8,846 nt of DNA. Source: Candidatus Nitrosymbiomonas sp. (GTDB lineage Bacteria > Sysuimicrobiota > Sysuimicrobiia > Sysuimicrobiales > Humicultoraceae). Position numbers and translations under genes: made by a program. A model generated the notes under the pieces. It did not search any database. It worked only from the letters and a program-made list of their open reading frames with translations, and was not told where the DNA came from. Shown one piece after another: positions 1 to 5,922 of this stretch (positions within the stretch are counted from its first letter, which is position 1; each line of letters starts with the position of its first letter). The DNA lies in NCBI GenBank assembly GCA_020724185.1, contig DYHL01000102.1, positions 1 to 8,846 of the forward strand, given 5' to 3'.

Positions 1-13
1 GCGTTGCCCGACG

Positions 14-30
14 CCGGCCCTCCTGGCCGG
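14..30 (-). repeat. Intercistronic hairpin after the permease stop codon
   Basis: A perfect 6-bp inverted repeat, CCGGCC-CTCCT-GGCCGG, lies 8 bp beyond the permease stop codon. In the minus-strand transcript the five-base loop reads AGGAG, a Shine-Dalgarno-like core. No T-run follows on the minus strand, so it does not look like a classical Rho-independent terminator. It may be an intercistronic mRNA hairpin ahead of the next transporter gene, which would lie beyond the left edge. A smaller GCGT/ACGC inverted repeat (1-4 and 11-14) adjoins it. The symmetry is seen directly; any function is inference. Confidence 0.4.
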
Positions 31-37
31 GGACCAG

Positions 38-988
38 CTACTGGTAGCGGATGCGGGGATCGAGGAATCCATAGAGGAGATCCACGAAGAGATTCACCAG
101 CACGAAGGACAGTGAGATGGACAGCACCGCTCCCTGTATTACCGGGTAGTCGCGGAGGTTGATCCCCTCCAGCGCGAAGCGGCCGATGCCCGGCAGACTG
201 AAGATCTGCTCTATGATGACGGTGCCTCCCAGCAGCGTGCCGAACTGCAGGCCGATCACGGTCACCACAGGGATCAGCGCGGTGCGCAGGCCGTGCTTGA
301 GGATGACCCCCGACTCCTGCAACCCCTTGGCGCGCGCGGTCCTAATGTACTGGCGCGCCAGGACCTCCAGCAGGCTGCTCCTGATGATGCGCGTGATGGC
401 GGCGGCCAGCACCATGCCCAGCGCCAGCGCCGGCAGCACCATGTGTCGCAGGTTCGCCGCCAGGTCCTCGGCTGGGGAGATGTAGCCGGTGGGCGGCAGC
501 CACCCCAGGCGGAGGGCAAACAGCAGTATGAGTAGGACCGCCAGCCAGAACGAGGGGACCGAGAGTCCCAGCATCACGAAACCCGTGGCCAGATAGTCGC
601 CGGCTCTGCCGCGCCGCAGCGCGGCCATCACGCCGACCGGGAGGCCTATCGTCAGGGCGACCAGCAGGCCCATCAACGCCAGTTGCACCGTCACCGGGAA
701 GCGCCGGGCGAGCTCAGGCCCGACGGGCCGGCCTGTGCGCAGCGACTTGCCCATGTCGCCCCGTCCGATCTGCGCGATGTACTCCGCGAACTGGTGGGGA
801 AGGGGCTTGTCCAGGCCAAACAGCCGCCGCAGCTCCTCGGCCCGCCCTTGAGGAAGGCTCCCCTCGAGCCCGATCAGTTGCGTTACGACGTCGCCGGGGA
901 CCAGCCTGATGAGCAGGAAGACCGCGAGCAGCACGCCGAGCATGGTGGGAACGGCAAGCAGTAGCCGTCGCGCCAGGTATGAGGCCAG
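38..988 (-). CDS. ABC transporter inner-membrane permease, DppB/OppB family
   Basis: Inner-membrane channel subunit of a binding-protein-dependent ABC importer of the dipeptide/oligopeptide/nickel class. It would pair with a DppC-like permease, two ATPases and a lipoprotein receptor, none of which is in the window. The product is 316 residues, usual for DppB. The N-terminus YLARRLLLAVPTMLGV followed by IRLVPGD is typical of the family. The hallmark cytoplasmic EAA loop is near residues 214-232 (YIRTARAKGL, then HGLRTALIPVVT), followed by IEQIFSLPGIGRFALEGI and the C-terminal DPRIRY. About six membrane segments are apparent. The first in-frame ATG (941-943) would cut off half of the first membrane helix, and no ATG, GTG or TTG lies just upstream in frame. 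A CTG at 986-988 follows GGAGGGA with a 6-nt gap and restores the standard N-terminus, so I chose it. Substrate is not predictable: peptides, nickel, glutathione and oligosaccharides are all known in this family. Confidence 0.93.
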   Translation of the reverse strand: MASYLARRLLLAVPTMLGVLLAVFLLIRLVPGDVVTQLIGLEGSLPQGRAEELRRLFGLDKPLPHQFAEYIAQIGRGDMGKSLRTGRPVGPELARRFPVTVQLALMGLLVALTIGLPVGVMAALRRGRAGDYLATGFVMLGLSVPSFWLAVLLILLFALRLGWLPPTGYISPAEDLAANLRHMVLPALALGMVLAAAITRIIRSSLLEVLARQYIRTARAKGLQESGVILKHGLRTALIPVVTVIGLQFGTLLGGTVIIEQIFSLPGIGRFALEGINLRDYPVIQGAVLSISLSFVLVNLFVDLLYGFLDPRIRYQ

Positions 989-994
989 GCAGCA

Positions 995-1001
995 TCCCTC
1001 C
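995..1001 (-). promoter_or_regulatory. Ribosome binding site supporting the CTG start of the permease
   Basis: On the minus strand GGAGGGA occupies 1001-995, followed by six bases and then CTG at 988-986. This is ideal Shine-Dalgarno spacing for that CTG. It is too close (no spacer) for the out-of-frame ATG at 995-993 and far too distant for the in-frame ATG at 943-941. Confidence 0.55.
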
Positions 1002-1006
1002 AGTGG

Positions 1007-1026
1007 CGCGCCGAGTTCGCGGCGCG
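1007..1026 (-). repeat. GC-only hairpin just upstream of the permease ribosome binding site
   Basis: A perfect 7-bp inverted repeat, CGCGCCG (1007-1013) and CGGCGCG (1020-1026), has a 6-nt loop. In the permease transcript it ends five bases before the GGAGGGA ribosome binding site. It could be a leader hairpin or a protein-binding palindrome. There is no T-run to suggest termination. In DNA this GC-rich short palindromes also arise by chance. Confidence 0.35.
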
Positions 1027-1048
1027 GGAAGTGCGGATTATCCTTGCA

Positions 1049-1054
1049 GTATAC
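1049..1054 (-). promoter_or_regulatory. Possible -10 element of the permease promoter
   Basis: On the minus strand TATACT (1054-1049) matches five of six bases of the sigma70 -10 consensus. Transcription would start near 1042, leaving a leader of about 54 nt that includes the hairpin at 1007-1026. No good -35 hexamer is visible at 16-18 bp upstream, and a second AT-rich hexamer, GATAAT (1042-1037), could serve instead. Weak call based only on the -10 match and the position in a divergent gap. Confidence 0.3.
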
Positions 1055-1111
1055 GCCACAGCACTGACGGAACCTGCCAGATGGGTCCGGCGCGGGCCGC
1101 GGTCGCTGCGA

Positions 1112-1140
1112 TTGGTCCAGGCGGCGAAACCTGCTATGAT
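1112..1140 (+). promoter_or_regulatory. Sigma70-type promoter of the histidine phosphatase gene
   Basis: TTGGTC (1112-1117) and TATGAT (1135-1140) are separated by exactly 17 bp. The -10 matches five of six consensus bases and the -35 four of six. Transcription should start around 1146-1148, only about 5-7 nt before the ATG at 1153. The message would therefore be leaderless or nearly so, which fits the lack of a Shine-Dalgarno sequence ahead of that ATG. The hexamers are read directly; activity is inferred. Confidence 0.55.
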
Positions 1141-1152
1141 GGCGCGTGCCAA

Positions 1153-1746
1153 ATGCAGCCCACGGTTTTCTACCTCATCCGCCACGCCGAGACCACCTGG
1201 AACGCCGAAGGGCGCCTTCAGGGGACCCTAGACGCGCCGCTGAGCGAGCGCGGGCAGGAGCAGGTGCGGCGCTTGGTCGAGGCGCTCCGCGCGGTCCCGC
1301 TTACCGCTGTGTATTCCAGCCCGCTCGGCCGTGCCTGCGCGACGGCCGCTCCGATAGCCGCTGCGCACGGGGTGCCATTGCGCACCGTAGCGGAGCTGCG
1401 GGAGATGGCCCAGGGAGAGTGGGAAGGCCGCATGAGGCCCATCCAGGCCAGGCACGACTCCCCGGCCGAATCCGGCCTCCCCGGCGGCGAGACTATGGCA
1501 GAGGTGAAGACTCGCGCCGTCGCCGCGATCTACTCTCTGGCAGAGCGGCACCCGGGCGAGGTGATCGCTGTGGTCGCCCACGGCGGGGTGAACAAGGCGA
1601 TCCTCCTGGAATGCCTGGGCGCACCATTGGGGCGTCACACCCGGATCGCACAGGGCAGCGCGTGCATCAGCATCGTCGAGGTGGGCGGATCGCAACCACG
1701 CGTGATGGCGCTGAACAGTACCGTGCACCTAGACGCTGACCCGTAG
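1153..1746 (+). CDS. Histidine phosphatase family protein (phosphoglycerate mutase-like)
   Basis: Cytoplasmic 197-residue member of the histidine phosphatase (PGAM/CobC/PhoE) superfamily, which removes or transfers phosphate through a phosphohistidine. Visible catalytic features are the RHG-type motif LIRHAETTWN (R10, H11 the phosphorylated His), SSPLGRACATA (R60, phosphate binding), the acid/base region ELREMAQGEWEG (E84) and VVAHGG (H143). PGGETMAEV near 110-118 resembles the CobC/PhoE-type lid. The size fits broad-specificity phosphatases rather than the roughly 230-250-residue dPGM GpmA, so a metabolite phosphatase is likelier than the glycolytic mutase. The open frame runs back to 979, but those 58 residues look non-coding, the family starts at the RHG strand, and the promoter lies inside that extension. 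ATG 1153 is therefore chosen. The 3' end overlaps the converging transporter gene by 18 bp. Substrate unknown. Confidence 0.9.
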   Translation: MQPTVFYLIRHAETTWNAEGRLQGTLDAPLSERGQEQVRRLVEALRAVPLTAVYSSPLGRACATAAPIAAAHGVPLRTVAELREMAQGEWEGRMRPIQARHDSPAESGLPGGETMAEVKTRAVAAIYSLAERHPGEVIAVVAHGGVNKAILLECLGAPLGRHTRIAQGSACISIVEVGGSQPRVMALNSTVHLDADP

Positions 1747-3072
1747 CTCGGTGGCCGCGGGGCCGACTTCGGGGTAGCGTCGGAAGATTGCGATCCCCGC
1801 GATCACACAGGCCGTGGCGAGCAACGGCGCCACCCGCAGCCCGAGCCCGTACCCGAAGACCTCCAGAATGCCACCCAACACCGCGGCCGCGACGCTCGTT
1901 GCGCCGTTGAGGATGAGACCCTGGAACGCGAAGAACATCCCTTCCAGGCGCTGCCCACGCTCTCGGGCGACCTGCTGGGTGATGTCGGAGAGTATCGCGT
2001 TGGGCAGCGTAAACAGCGCAGCCAGGGCCGGGCTGGCCAGCGCCACCACCACGTACCCCTGGGCCCGCGCCGACAGTGGCACCGGCCACAGGCCGATCGT
2101 GGCGATCAAAGGGAGCAGTACGGCCGACGCCGACATCGCCCCAAGCAGCGCCCGCCGGCTGCCGATTCGGTGGGCCAGCGATGCAACCGCCGGGGTCGAG
2201 ATCAGGGTGGCAACCACCCCCAGCCCCAGCACGGTTCCCACCGCTGGCTGCGGCAACCCCATCAAGACCGCGGCAATCAAGGCCATCGCCAGGTTGACTA
2301 TCGAGAGGCCCAACCATAGGAGTGCGAACCCGGCGATGAAGATCCGAAACCTGCTGGATCCGAACACCGCGCGCAGCGCCTGCCAGAAGTCCACGCGCCC
2401 TTCGTGAACCGGGCGCTCCCGCACCGCCAGGCCCGAGAGCAGCAGGGGTACCATGCCGACTGGCGCCAGCAGGAGCCCCATCGCGCCAAAACCCACCCGC
2501 GCTGCGATCTGTCCCGACGCGATGAACGCCGTCGCTGTGCCTGTCAGGCTGAATACCGCCTGCCATGCCGCGGTGCTCACACGGTCGCGCCCCGCCCTGG
2601 TTACCTCTGGCAGCAGCGCCATGTAGGGGTTGAGCACGAGTGTCAACACGAAGAAGAAGGCGCCCAGCACCGTCGCCAGGAAGACGAAGTTCGCCGGTGT
2701 GACCGCGGGATCAGGAGGGCGCCAGAGCAGCGCAAAGGATGCGGCTAGAAGCGGCGCGCCGAGCAGGATCAGGGGGCGTCGCCGCCCGCCCCGGCCGCGC
2801 CGCCGGTCGCTCCAGTGCGCAACCAGGGGGTCGGCCAGCGCGTCCACGGCGCGTCCAATGCCCATCGCCAGGCCGAGAAGCCCCGGAGCAACCCGTGCCG
2901 ACAACCCCTGGCCCGGCGGCGGCGCGTAGTAATAGAAGACCCAGAGCAGGACGGTTTGCTGCAGGATGCTGGAGCCGAACGTGCCGAGACTGTAGAGCAG
3001 GCGGCGCGTGGGAGTCAGCACGCGCCTGGCTTCCACGCGCGCTAGGCCCGCCCCTGCACGCGGCTGCGGCAC
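1729..3072 (-). CDS. MFS transporter, GPH (glycoside-pentoside-hexuronide:cation symporter)-like
   Basis: Integral membrane carrier of about 447 residues with roughly twelve hydrophobic segments, the usual size for MelB/GPH-type members of the major facilitator superfamily. The family signature is in the loop after the second helix: AVDALADPLVAHWSDR (D81, P82, S88, D89, R90) followed by GRRRPLILLG. The same loop motif is degenerate in the second half (around HRIGSRRALLGAM). Such proteins usually co-transport sugars or related solutes with H+ or Na+; nothing here identifies the substrate. The longest frame begins at GTG 3070-3072, with no visible Shine-Dalgarno. In-frame GTGs at 3034-3036 and 3019-3021 are alternatives. 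The last gives MLTPTRRLLYSLGTFG, which looks most like a normal family N-terminus, so residues 1-17 may be untranslated. It diverges from aroC and converges on the phosphatase gene. Confidence 0.87.
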   Translation of the reverse strand: MPQPRAGAGLARVEARRVLTPTRRLLYSLGTFGSSILQQTVLLWVFYYYAPPPGQGLSARVAPGLLGLAMGIGRAVDALADPLVAHWSDRRRGRGGRRRPLILLGAPLLAASFALLWRPPDPAVTPANFVFLATVLGAFFFVLTLVLNPYMALLPEVTRAGRDRVSTAAWQAVFSLTGTATAFIASGQIAARVGFGAMGLLLAPVGMVPLLLSGLAVRERPVHEGRVDFWQALRAVFGSSRFRIFIAGFALLWLGLSIVNLAMALIAAVLMGLPQPAVGTVLGLGVVATLISTPAVASLAHRIGSRRALLGAMSASAVLLPLIATIGLWPVPLSARAQGYVVVALASPALAALFTLPNAILSDITQQVARERGQRLEGMFFAFQGLILNGATSVAAAVLGGILEVFGYGLGLRVAPLLATACVIAGIAIFRRYPEVGPAATELRVSV

Positions 3073-3155
3073 AGGGCGCGGCGCTCGGCCGTCGTATTCT
3101 CTAGTAACCGCTGGACGGGGTGCTGTCCCGTCGCGTGGTCAGACGAGGAGGAACG
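3073..3155. promoter_or_regulatory. Divergent control region between the MFS gene and the aro operon
   Basis: This 83-bp gap must hold the aro operon promoter and probably that of the transporter. It contains the only AT-rich island nearby (3093-3108). Candidate -10 boxes are TATTCT (3095-3100, plus), TAGTAA (3102-3107, plus) and GAATAC (3099-3094, minus). None has a good -35 partner at 17 bp, so no specific promoter is called. A 6-bp inverted repeat GACGGG (3114-3119) / CCCGTC (3127-3132), with a 7-nt loop, would lie in the aroC leader or act as an operator. No Trp- or Tyr-rich leader peptide or T-box-like element is evident. Confidence 0.35.
3145..3152 (+). promoter_or_regulatory. Ribosome binding site of aroC
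   Basis: GAGGAGGA ends three bases before ATG 3156. It selects that ATG over the in-frame upstream GTG at 3120, whose extra 12 residues have no counterpart in chorismate synthases. Confidence 0.7.
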
Positions 3156-4277
3156 ATGCTGCGCTATCTGACGGCAGGCGAATCGCACGGCCGTGCGCTG
3201 ATCGCGATCGTCGAGGGCCTGCCCGCAGGGCTGCGGGTGGACGAGGACAGGATCAACGTCCAGATGGCGCGGCGCATGCAGGGATACGGCCGCAGCGGCC
3301 GGATGCAGATCGAGAAGGATCGCGCGGAGATCATCTCAGGGGTAATCCGCGGCGAGACCATCGGTGCGCCTGTGGCGCTGTGGATCGAGAACCGCGACTG
3401 GCGCAAGGACGAGCCGGACGTCACGCGGCCCAGGCCCGGTCACGCCGACCTGGCCGGTGCGCTCAAGTATGGCTTCGATGAGGTTCGCCGCGTGCTCGAA
3501 CGGTCCAGCGCGCGGGAGACCGCGGCGCGCGTGGCCGCCGGCGCCGTCTGCCGCCTGCTCCTGGAGGAGTTCGGCGTGCGCTTGTTCAGCCACGTTGTCG
3601 AGATCGGCGGTGAGGCGATTCGCGCAAGGCCCGCTCGCTGGGAGGAGGTTGCGTTGTTGGCCGAGTCCTCGGCGGTCCGCTGCGTGGAGCCCGACGCCGA
3701 AGTCCGCATGAAGGCGGCGATTGACGCGGCGAGGGATCGTGGGGACACGCTGGGCGGCGTGTTCGAGGTGGTGGCGCTGGGCCTGCCTCCAGGGCTGGGC
3801 AGCCACGTGCATTGGGACCGACGGCTCGACGCCCGCATCGCCGCGGCGGTGATGTCCATCCCTGCGGTCAAGGGCGTCGAGTTCGGGCTGGGATTCGAGG
3901 CGGCGCGCACCCCTGGCAGCAGCGCTCATGACGAGATCCTCTACGATCAATCCAGGGGATTCCACCGGGAGACGAACCGGGCAGGGGGTGTGGAGGGCGG
4001 CATGACAAACAGCGAGCCCCTGGTCGTGCGGGCCGCGATGAAACCGCTCTCGACCCTGCGCGTACCCATGCGCTCGGTGGACCTGAGGACAAAGGAATCG
4101 GTGAAGGCAACCGTGGTACGCGGCGATGTCTGCGCGGTGCCCGCTGCCGGTGTGGTCGGCGAGGCAATGGTGGCGTTTGTGCTGGCGGATGCATTCCTGG
4201 AAAAGTTCGGCGGGGACGCTATGGCGCATCTCAGGCAAGCCTTCAATCTGTACATGGAAGAGGCGCGGCGGTGCTGA
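3156..4277 (+). CDS. aroC: Chorismate synthase
   Basis: Catalyses the last common step of aromatic biosynthesis: anti-1,4 elimination of phosphate from EPSP to give chorismate, with reduced FMN as cofactor. It is a cytoplasmic homotetramer in known members. The product is 373 residues, within the usual 350-390 range. Diagnostic features in order are LTAGESHG near residue 6 (H11), the QGYGRSGRM loop near 42-50, RPGHADLAGALKYG (H96), RSSARETAARVAAG (117-129), GGVEGGMTNSEP (277-288) and DVCAVPAAGVVGEA (324-337). These are the recognised chorismate synthase signatures and all look intact. It is the first gene of the aro operon; the next gene starts inside its last codons (GTGCTGA, 4271-4277). No anomaly seen. 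Identification is very secure. Confidence 0.98.
   Translation: MLRYLTAGESHGRALIAIVEGLPAGLRVDEDRINVQMARRMQGYGRSGRMQIEKDRAEIISGVIRGETIGAPVALWIENRDWRKDEPDVTRPRPGHADLAGALKYGFDEVRRVLERSSARETAARVAAGAVCRLLLEEFGVRLFSHVVEIGGEAIRARPARWEEVALLAESSAVRCVEPDAEVRMKAAIDAARDRGDTLGGVFEVVALGLPPGLGSHVHWDRRLDARIAAAVMSIPAVKGVEFGLGFEAARTPGSSAHDEILYDQSRGFHRETNRAGGVEGGMTNSEPLVVRAAMKPLSTLRVPMRSVDLRTKESVKATVVRGDVCAVPAAGVVGEAMVAFVLADAFLEKFGGDAMAHLRQAFNLYMEEARRC
4256..4263 (+). promoter_or_regulatory. Ribosome binding site of the GNAT gene inside aroC
   Basis: GGAAGAGG lies within the last codons of aroC and is followed by a 7-nt spacer and GTG 4271. This supports the GTG start that overlaps the aroC stop. Confidence 0.5.
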
Positions 4278-4837
4278 CGATAATCGGCCAGCACGTCAAC
4301 CTGAGGGAGTTCTGGTCAGGGGACGCCGCCTGGCTGGTGCGCGTGATGGCGCGCGGCTCGTGGTGGAAGTGGGATGCCCCGTGGGAAGGTAGGCCCACCG
4401 AAGACGAGCTGCGCCGGGTGCCCGTGCGGATCGAGGCAATGATCCATGAGGGCGCCTCCCCGCCCAGGCGGATGATAATCGAGACGCGCGCGGGATCGCC
4501 CATCGGCACCGTGTCCCGCTACTGGGTGGAAGAGCGCACCCAGTGGATGGAGGTGGGCGTGGGCATTTACGCGGCGCGGCACTGGGGCCGGGGCTACGGA
4601 CCAGAGGCGCTGGCCCTCTGGGTGGACCACCTCTTTGAGGCCCTGGACCTACGCCGCATAGGCCTGCGCACCTGGTCCGGCAACGAGCGGATGGTCCGTC
4701 TTGCCCGCAAGTTGGGGTTCCGACAGGAGGCCGCCTTCCGGGAGGCATACGCCACCGCGAACCGCACCTACGATCGGGTGGCCTTCGGCCTGCTCAGGCG
4801 GGAATGGAAGCGGGTCCGTCGGTCATGGGGCAGTTGA
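4271..4837 (+). CDS. GNAT family N-acetyltransferase (RimJ/RimL-like)
   Basis: Cytoplasmic 188-residue acetyl-CoA-dependent N-acetyltransferase of the GNAT fold, of the type often labelled RimJ/RimL-like. The acetyl-CoA pyrophosphate loop (motif A) is visible as HWGRGYGPEALAL (104-116; pattern R/Q-x-x-G-x-G). It is preceded by strand WMEVGVGIYA and followed by LDLRRIGLRTWSGNERMVRLARKLGF (125-150) and a C-terminal YDRVAFGLLRREW, all usual for the family. The GTG start overlaps the aroC stop, and the TGA stop overlaps the aroB ATG (TGATG), so translation is probably coupled through the operon. The position between aroC and aroB is often held by shikimate kinase, but no P-loop is present, so this is not AroK. 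It is strikingly tryptophan-rich (13 Trp, six of them in residues 15-38). Substrate unknown: an aromatic metabolite, a protein N-terminus or an antibiotic are all possible. Confidence 0.88.
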   Translation: MLTIIGQHVNLREFWSGDAAWLVRVMARGSWWKWDAPWEGRPTEDELRRVPVRIEAMIHEGASPPRRMIIETRAGSPIGTVSRYWVEERTQWMEVGVGIYAARHWGRGYGPEALALWVDHLFEALDLRRIGLRTWSGNERMVRLARKLGFRQEAAFREAYATANRTYDRVAFGLLRREWKRVRRSWGS

Positions 4838-5922
4838 TGCGTCGCGTGCGCGTGGACCTGGGTCCCCGGTCGTACGATATCGTTGTGGGCGCGGGTGCGA
4901 TCTCCCTGACCGGGTACGAACTACAGCGGCTCGGCGCCGCCCGCAACGCTGCGATCCTGTCCAACCACGCAGTGATGCGCCGCCTCGGGGGTGCGCTGGT
5001 GAGGTCCCTTGAGGACTGCGGGCTGACGGTTCAAACGGTGACCGTTCCGCCGGGGGAGAAGTCCAAGAATCTTCGTCAGGTCGCGCGCATCTACGATGCG
5101 CTCAGTTCGGCCGGCTTCAGCCACGACGACACGCTCATCGCGCTGGGCGGGGGCGTGGTGGGAGACCTGGCCGGGTTCGTCGCCGGCACCTACATGCGGG
5201 GCGTCCGCCTGGTGCAGGTTCCGACCACCCTGCTGGCCCAGATTGACAGCGGCATCGGCGGGAAGTCGGCGGTCAACCATCCGCGCGCCAAGAACCTGAT
5301 CGGGGTCTACCACCAGCCGGCGCTCGTGGTGGCCGACCCCGACGCATTGCGGTCGCTGCCGCCAGCGGAGATGCGCTTTGGGCTGGCCGAAGCCGTCAAG
5401 TACGGCATGGCGATGGACCGGGAGCTGTTCGAGATGCTGGAGGGCTTCACCCCCAAAACCCTGGAGGAGATCGTGTATCGCTGCGCAGCGATGAAGGCCC
5501 GCGTGGTCGAAGAGGACGAGTTCGAGCGCGGCCCGCGCGAGGTGCTTAACTACGGGCACACCGTGGGACACGCCATCGAAGCAGCGTTCCCCGGCCGCTT
5601 CACGCACGGCGCCGCGGTCGCCGTCGGGATGCGCGTGGAGGCCCGCGCCGCGGTGAGACTCGGCCTGCTGGCGGAGGTGGATGCCGCCCGTCAGGTTGCA
5701 CTGCTGGAGCGCCTTGGACTGCCGGTGGAGGTGCCGGCCGGCCCTCCCGGCCCACTGCTTGACGCGATGCGGCTGGACAAGAAGCGGCGTGGCGGCAGGA
5801 TTCGCTGCACCCTTCCCGAAGGCATCGGCCGTGCTCGGCTGGGCGTGGAGGTTCCTGACTCCCTGATGCAGGAGGTAGTCGTAGAGTGCCAGTTCGTGGC
5901 GTACGCGGCGCCATCACGGTAG
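4837..5922 (+). CDS. aroB: 3-dehydroquinate synthase
   Basis: Second step of the shikimate pathway: converts DAHP to 3-dehydroquinate, using NAD+ catalytically and a divalent metal (Zn/Co). The product is 361 residues, typical for AroB. Visible features are PPGEKSKNL (71-79), the dinucleotide-binding GGGVVGDLAGF (104-114), PTTLLAQIDSGIGGKSAVN (129-147), GLAEAVKYG with metal ligand E185, LNYGHTVGHAIEA with H241 and H245, HGAAVAVGM with H257, and DKKRRGGRI (314-322). E185, H241 and H257 fit the three metal ligands. The family also includes 2-deoxy-scyllo-inosose and 2-epi-5-epi-valiolone synthases, but the aro context strongly favours AroB. I chose ATG 4837, which overlaps the GNAT stop (TGATG) and gives the usual N-terminus. 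ATG 4804 and 4825 are in frame but add residues without family support. The 3' end overlaps aroH by 37 nt. Confidence 0.96.
   Translation: MRRVRVDLGPRSYDIVVGAGAISLTGYELQRLGAARNAAILSNHAVMRRLGGALVRSLEDCGLTVQTVTVPPGEKSKNLRQVARIYDALSSAGFSHDDTLIALGGGVVGDLAGFVAGTYMRGVRLVQVPTTLLAQIDSGIGGKSAVNHPRAKNLIGVYHQPALVVADPDALRSLPPAEMRFGLAEAVKYGMAMDRELFEMLEGFTPKTLEEIVYRCAAMKARVVEEDEFERGPREVLNYGHTVGHAIEAAFPGRFTHGAAVAVGMRVEARAAVRLGLLAEVDAARQVALLERLGLPVEVPAGPPGPLLDAMRLDKKRRGGRIRCTLPEGIGRARLGVEVPDSLMQEVVVECQFVAYAAPSR
5871..5876 (+). promoter_or_regulatory. Ribosome binding site of aroH inside aroB
   Basis: GGAGGT followed by a 9-nt spacer and GTG 5886, within the 3' end of aroB. It supports the overlapping GTG start, which gives the MPVRGVRGA N-terminus expected of AroH. 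Confidence 0.6.

Noticed and set aside
18..24. AGGAGGG on the minus strand as the ribosome binding site of a downstream dppC-like gene
   Set aside because: No ATG, GTG or TTG follows in the 17 bases before the window edge, so a start within normal spacing is not visible.
714..995. Minus-strand frame starting at ATG 995-993, overlapping the permease N-terminus
   Set aside because: The translation has no membrane or family character and is a shadow of the permease. The ribosome binding site directly abuts this ATG with no spacer.
979..1152. Longer N-terminal extension of the histidine phosphatase from ATG 979
   Set aside because: The 58 extra residues look like translated non-coding DNA, the promoter lies inside them, and the family begins at the RHG strand right after ATG 1153.
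1814..2407. Plus-strand 197-codon frame antisense to the MFS gene
   Set aside because: Ser/Pro/Arg-rich shadow without motifs or a ribosome binding site.
1667..2566. Long minus-strand open frame within the MFS gene
   Set aside because: Low-complexity Gly/Arg/Ala shadow frame typical of GC-rich DNA, while the other minus frame encodes a coherent 12-helix transporter.
3336..4238. 300-codon minus-strand frame antisense to aroC
   Set aside because: Long only because GC-rich coding DNA leaves antisense frames open. Composition is His/Arg/Ala-rich with no recognisable fold.
4804..4836. Upstream ATG starts (4804 and 4825) for aroB
   Set aside because: They add up to 11 residues not seen in AroB proteins. 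ATG 4837 overlaps the GNAT stop as TGATG and gives the normal 361-residue length.
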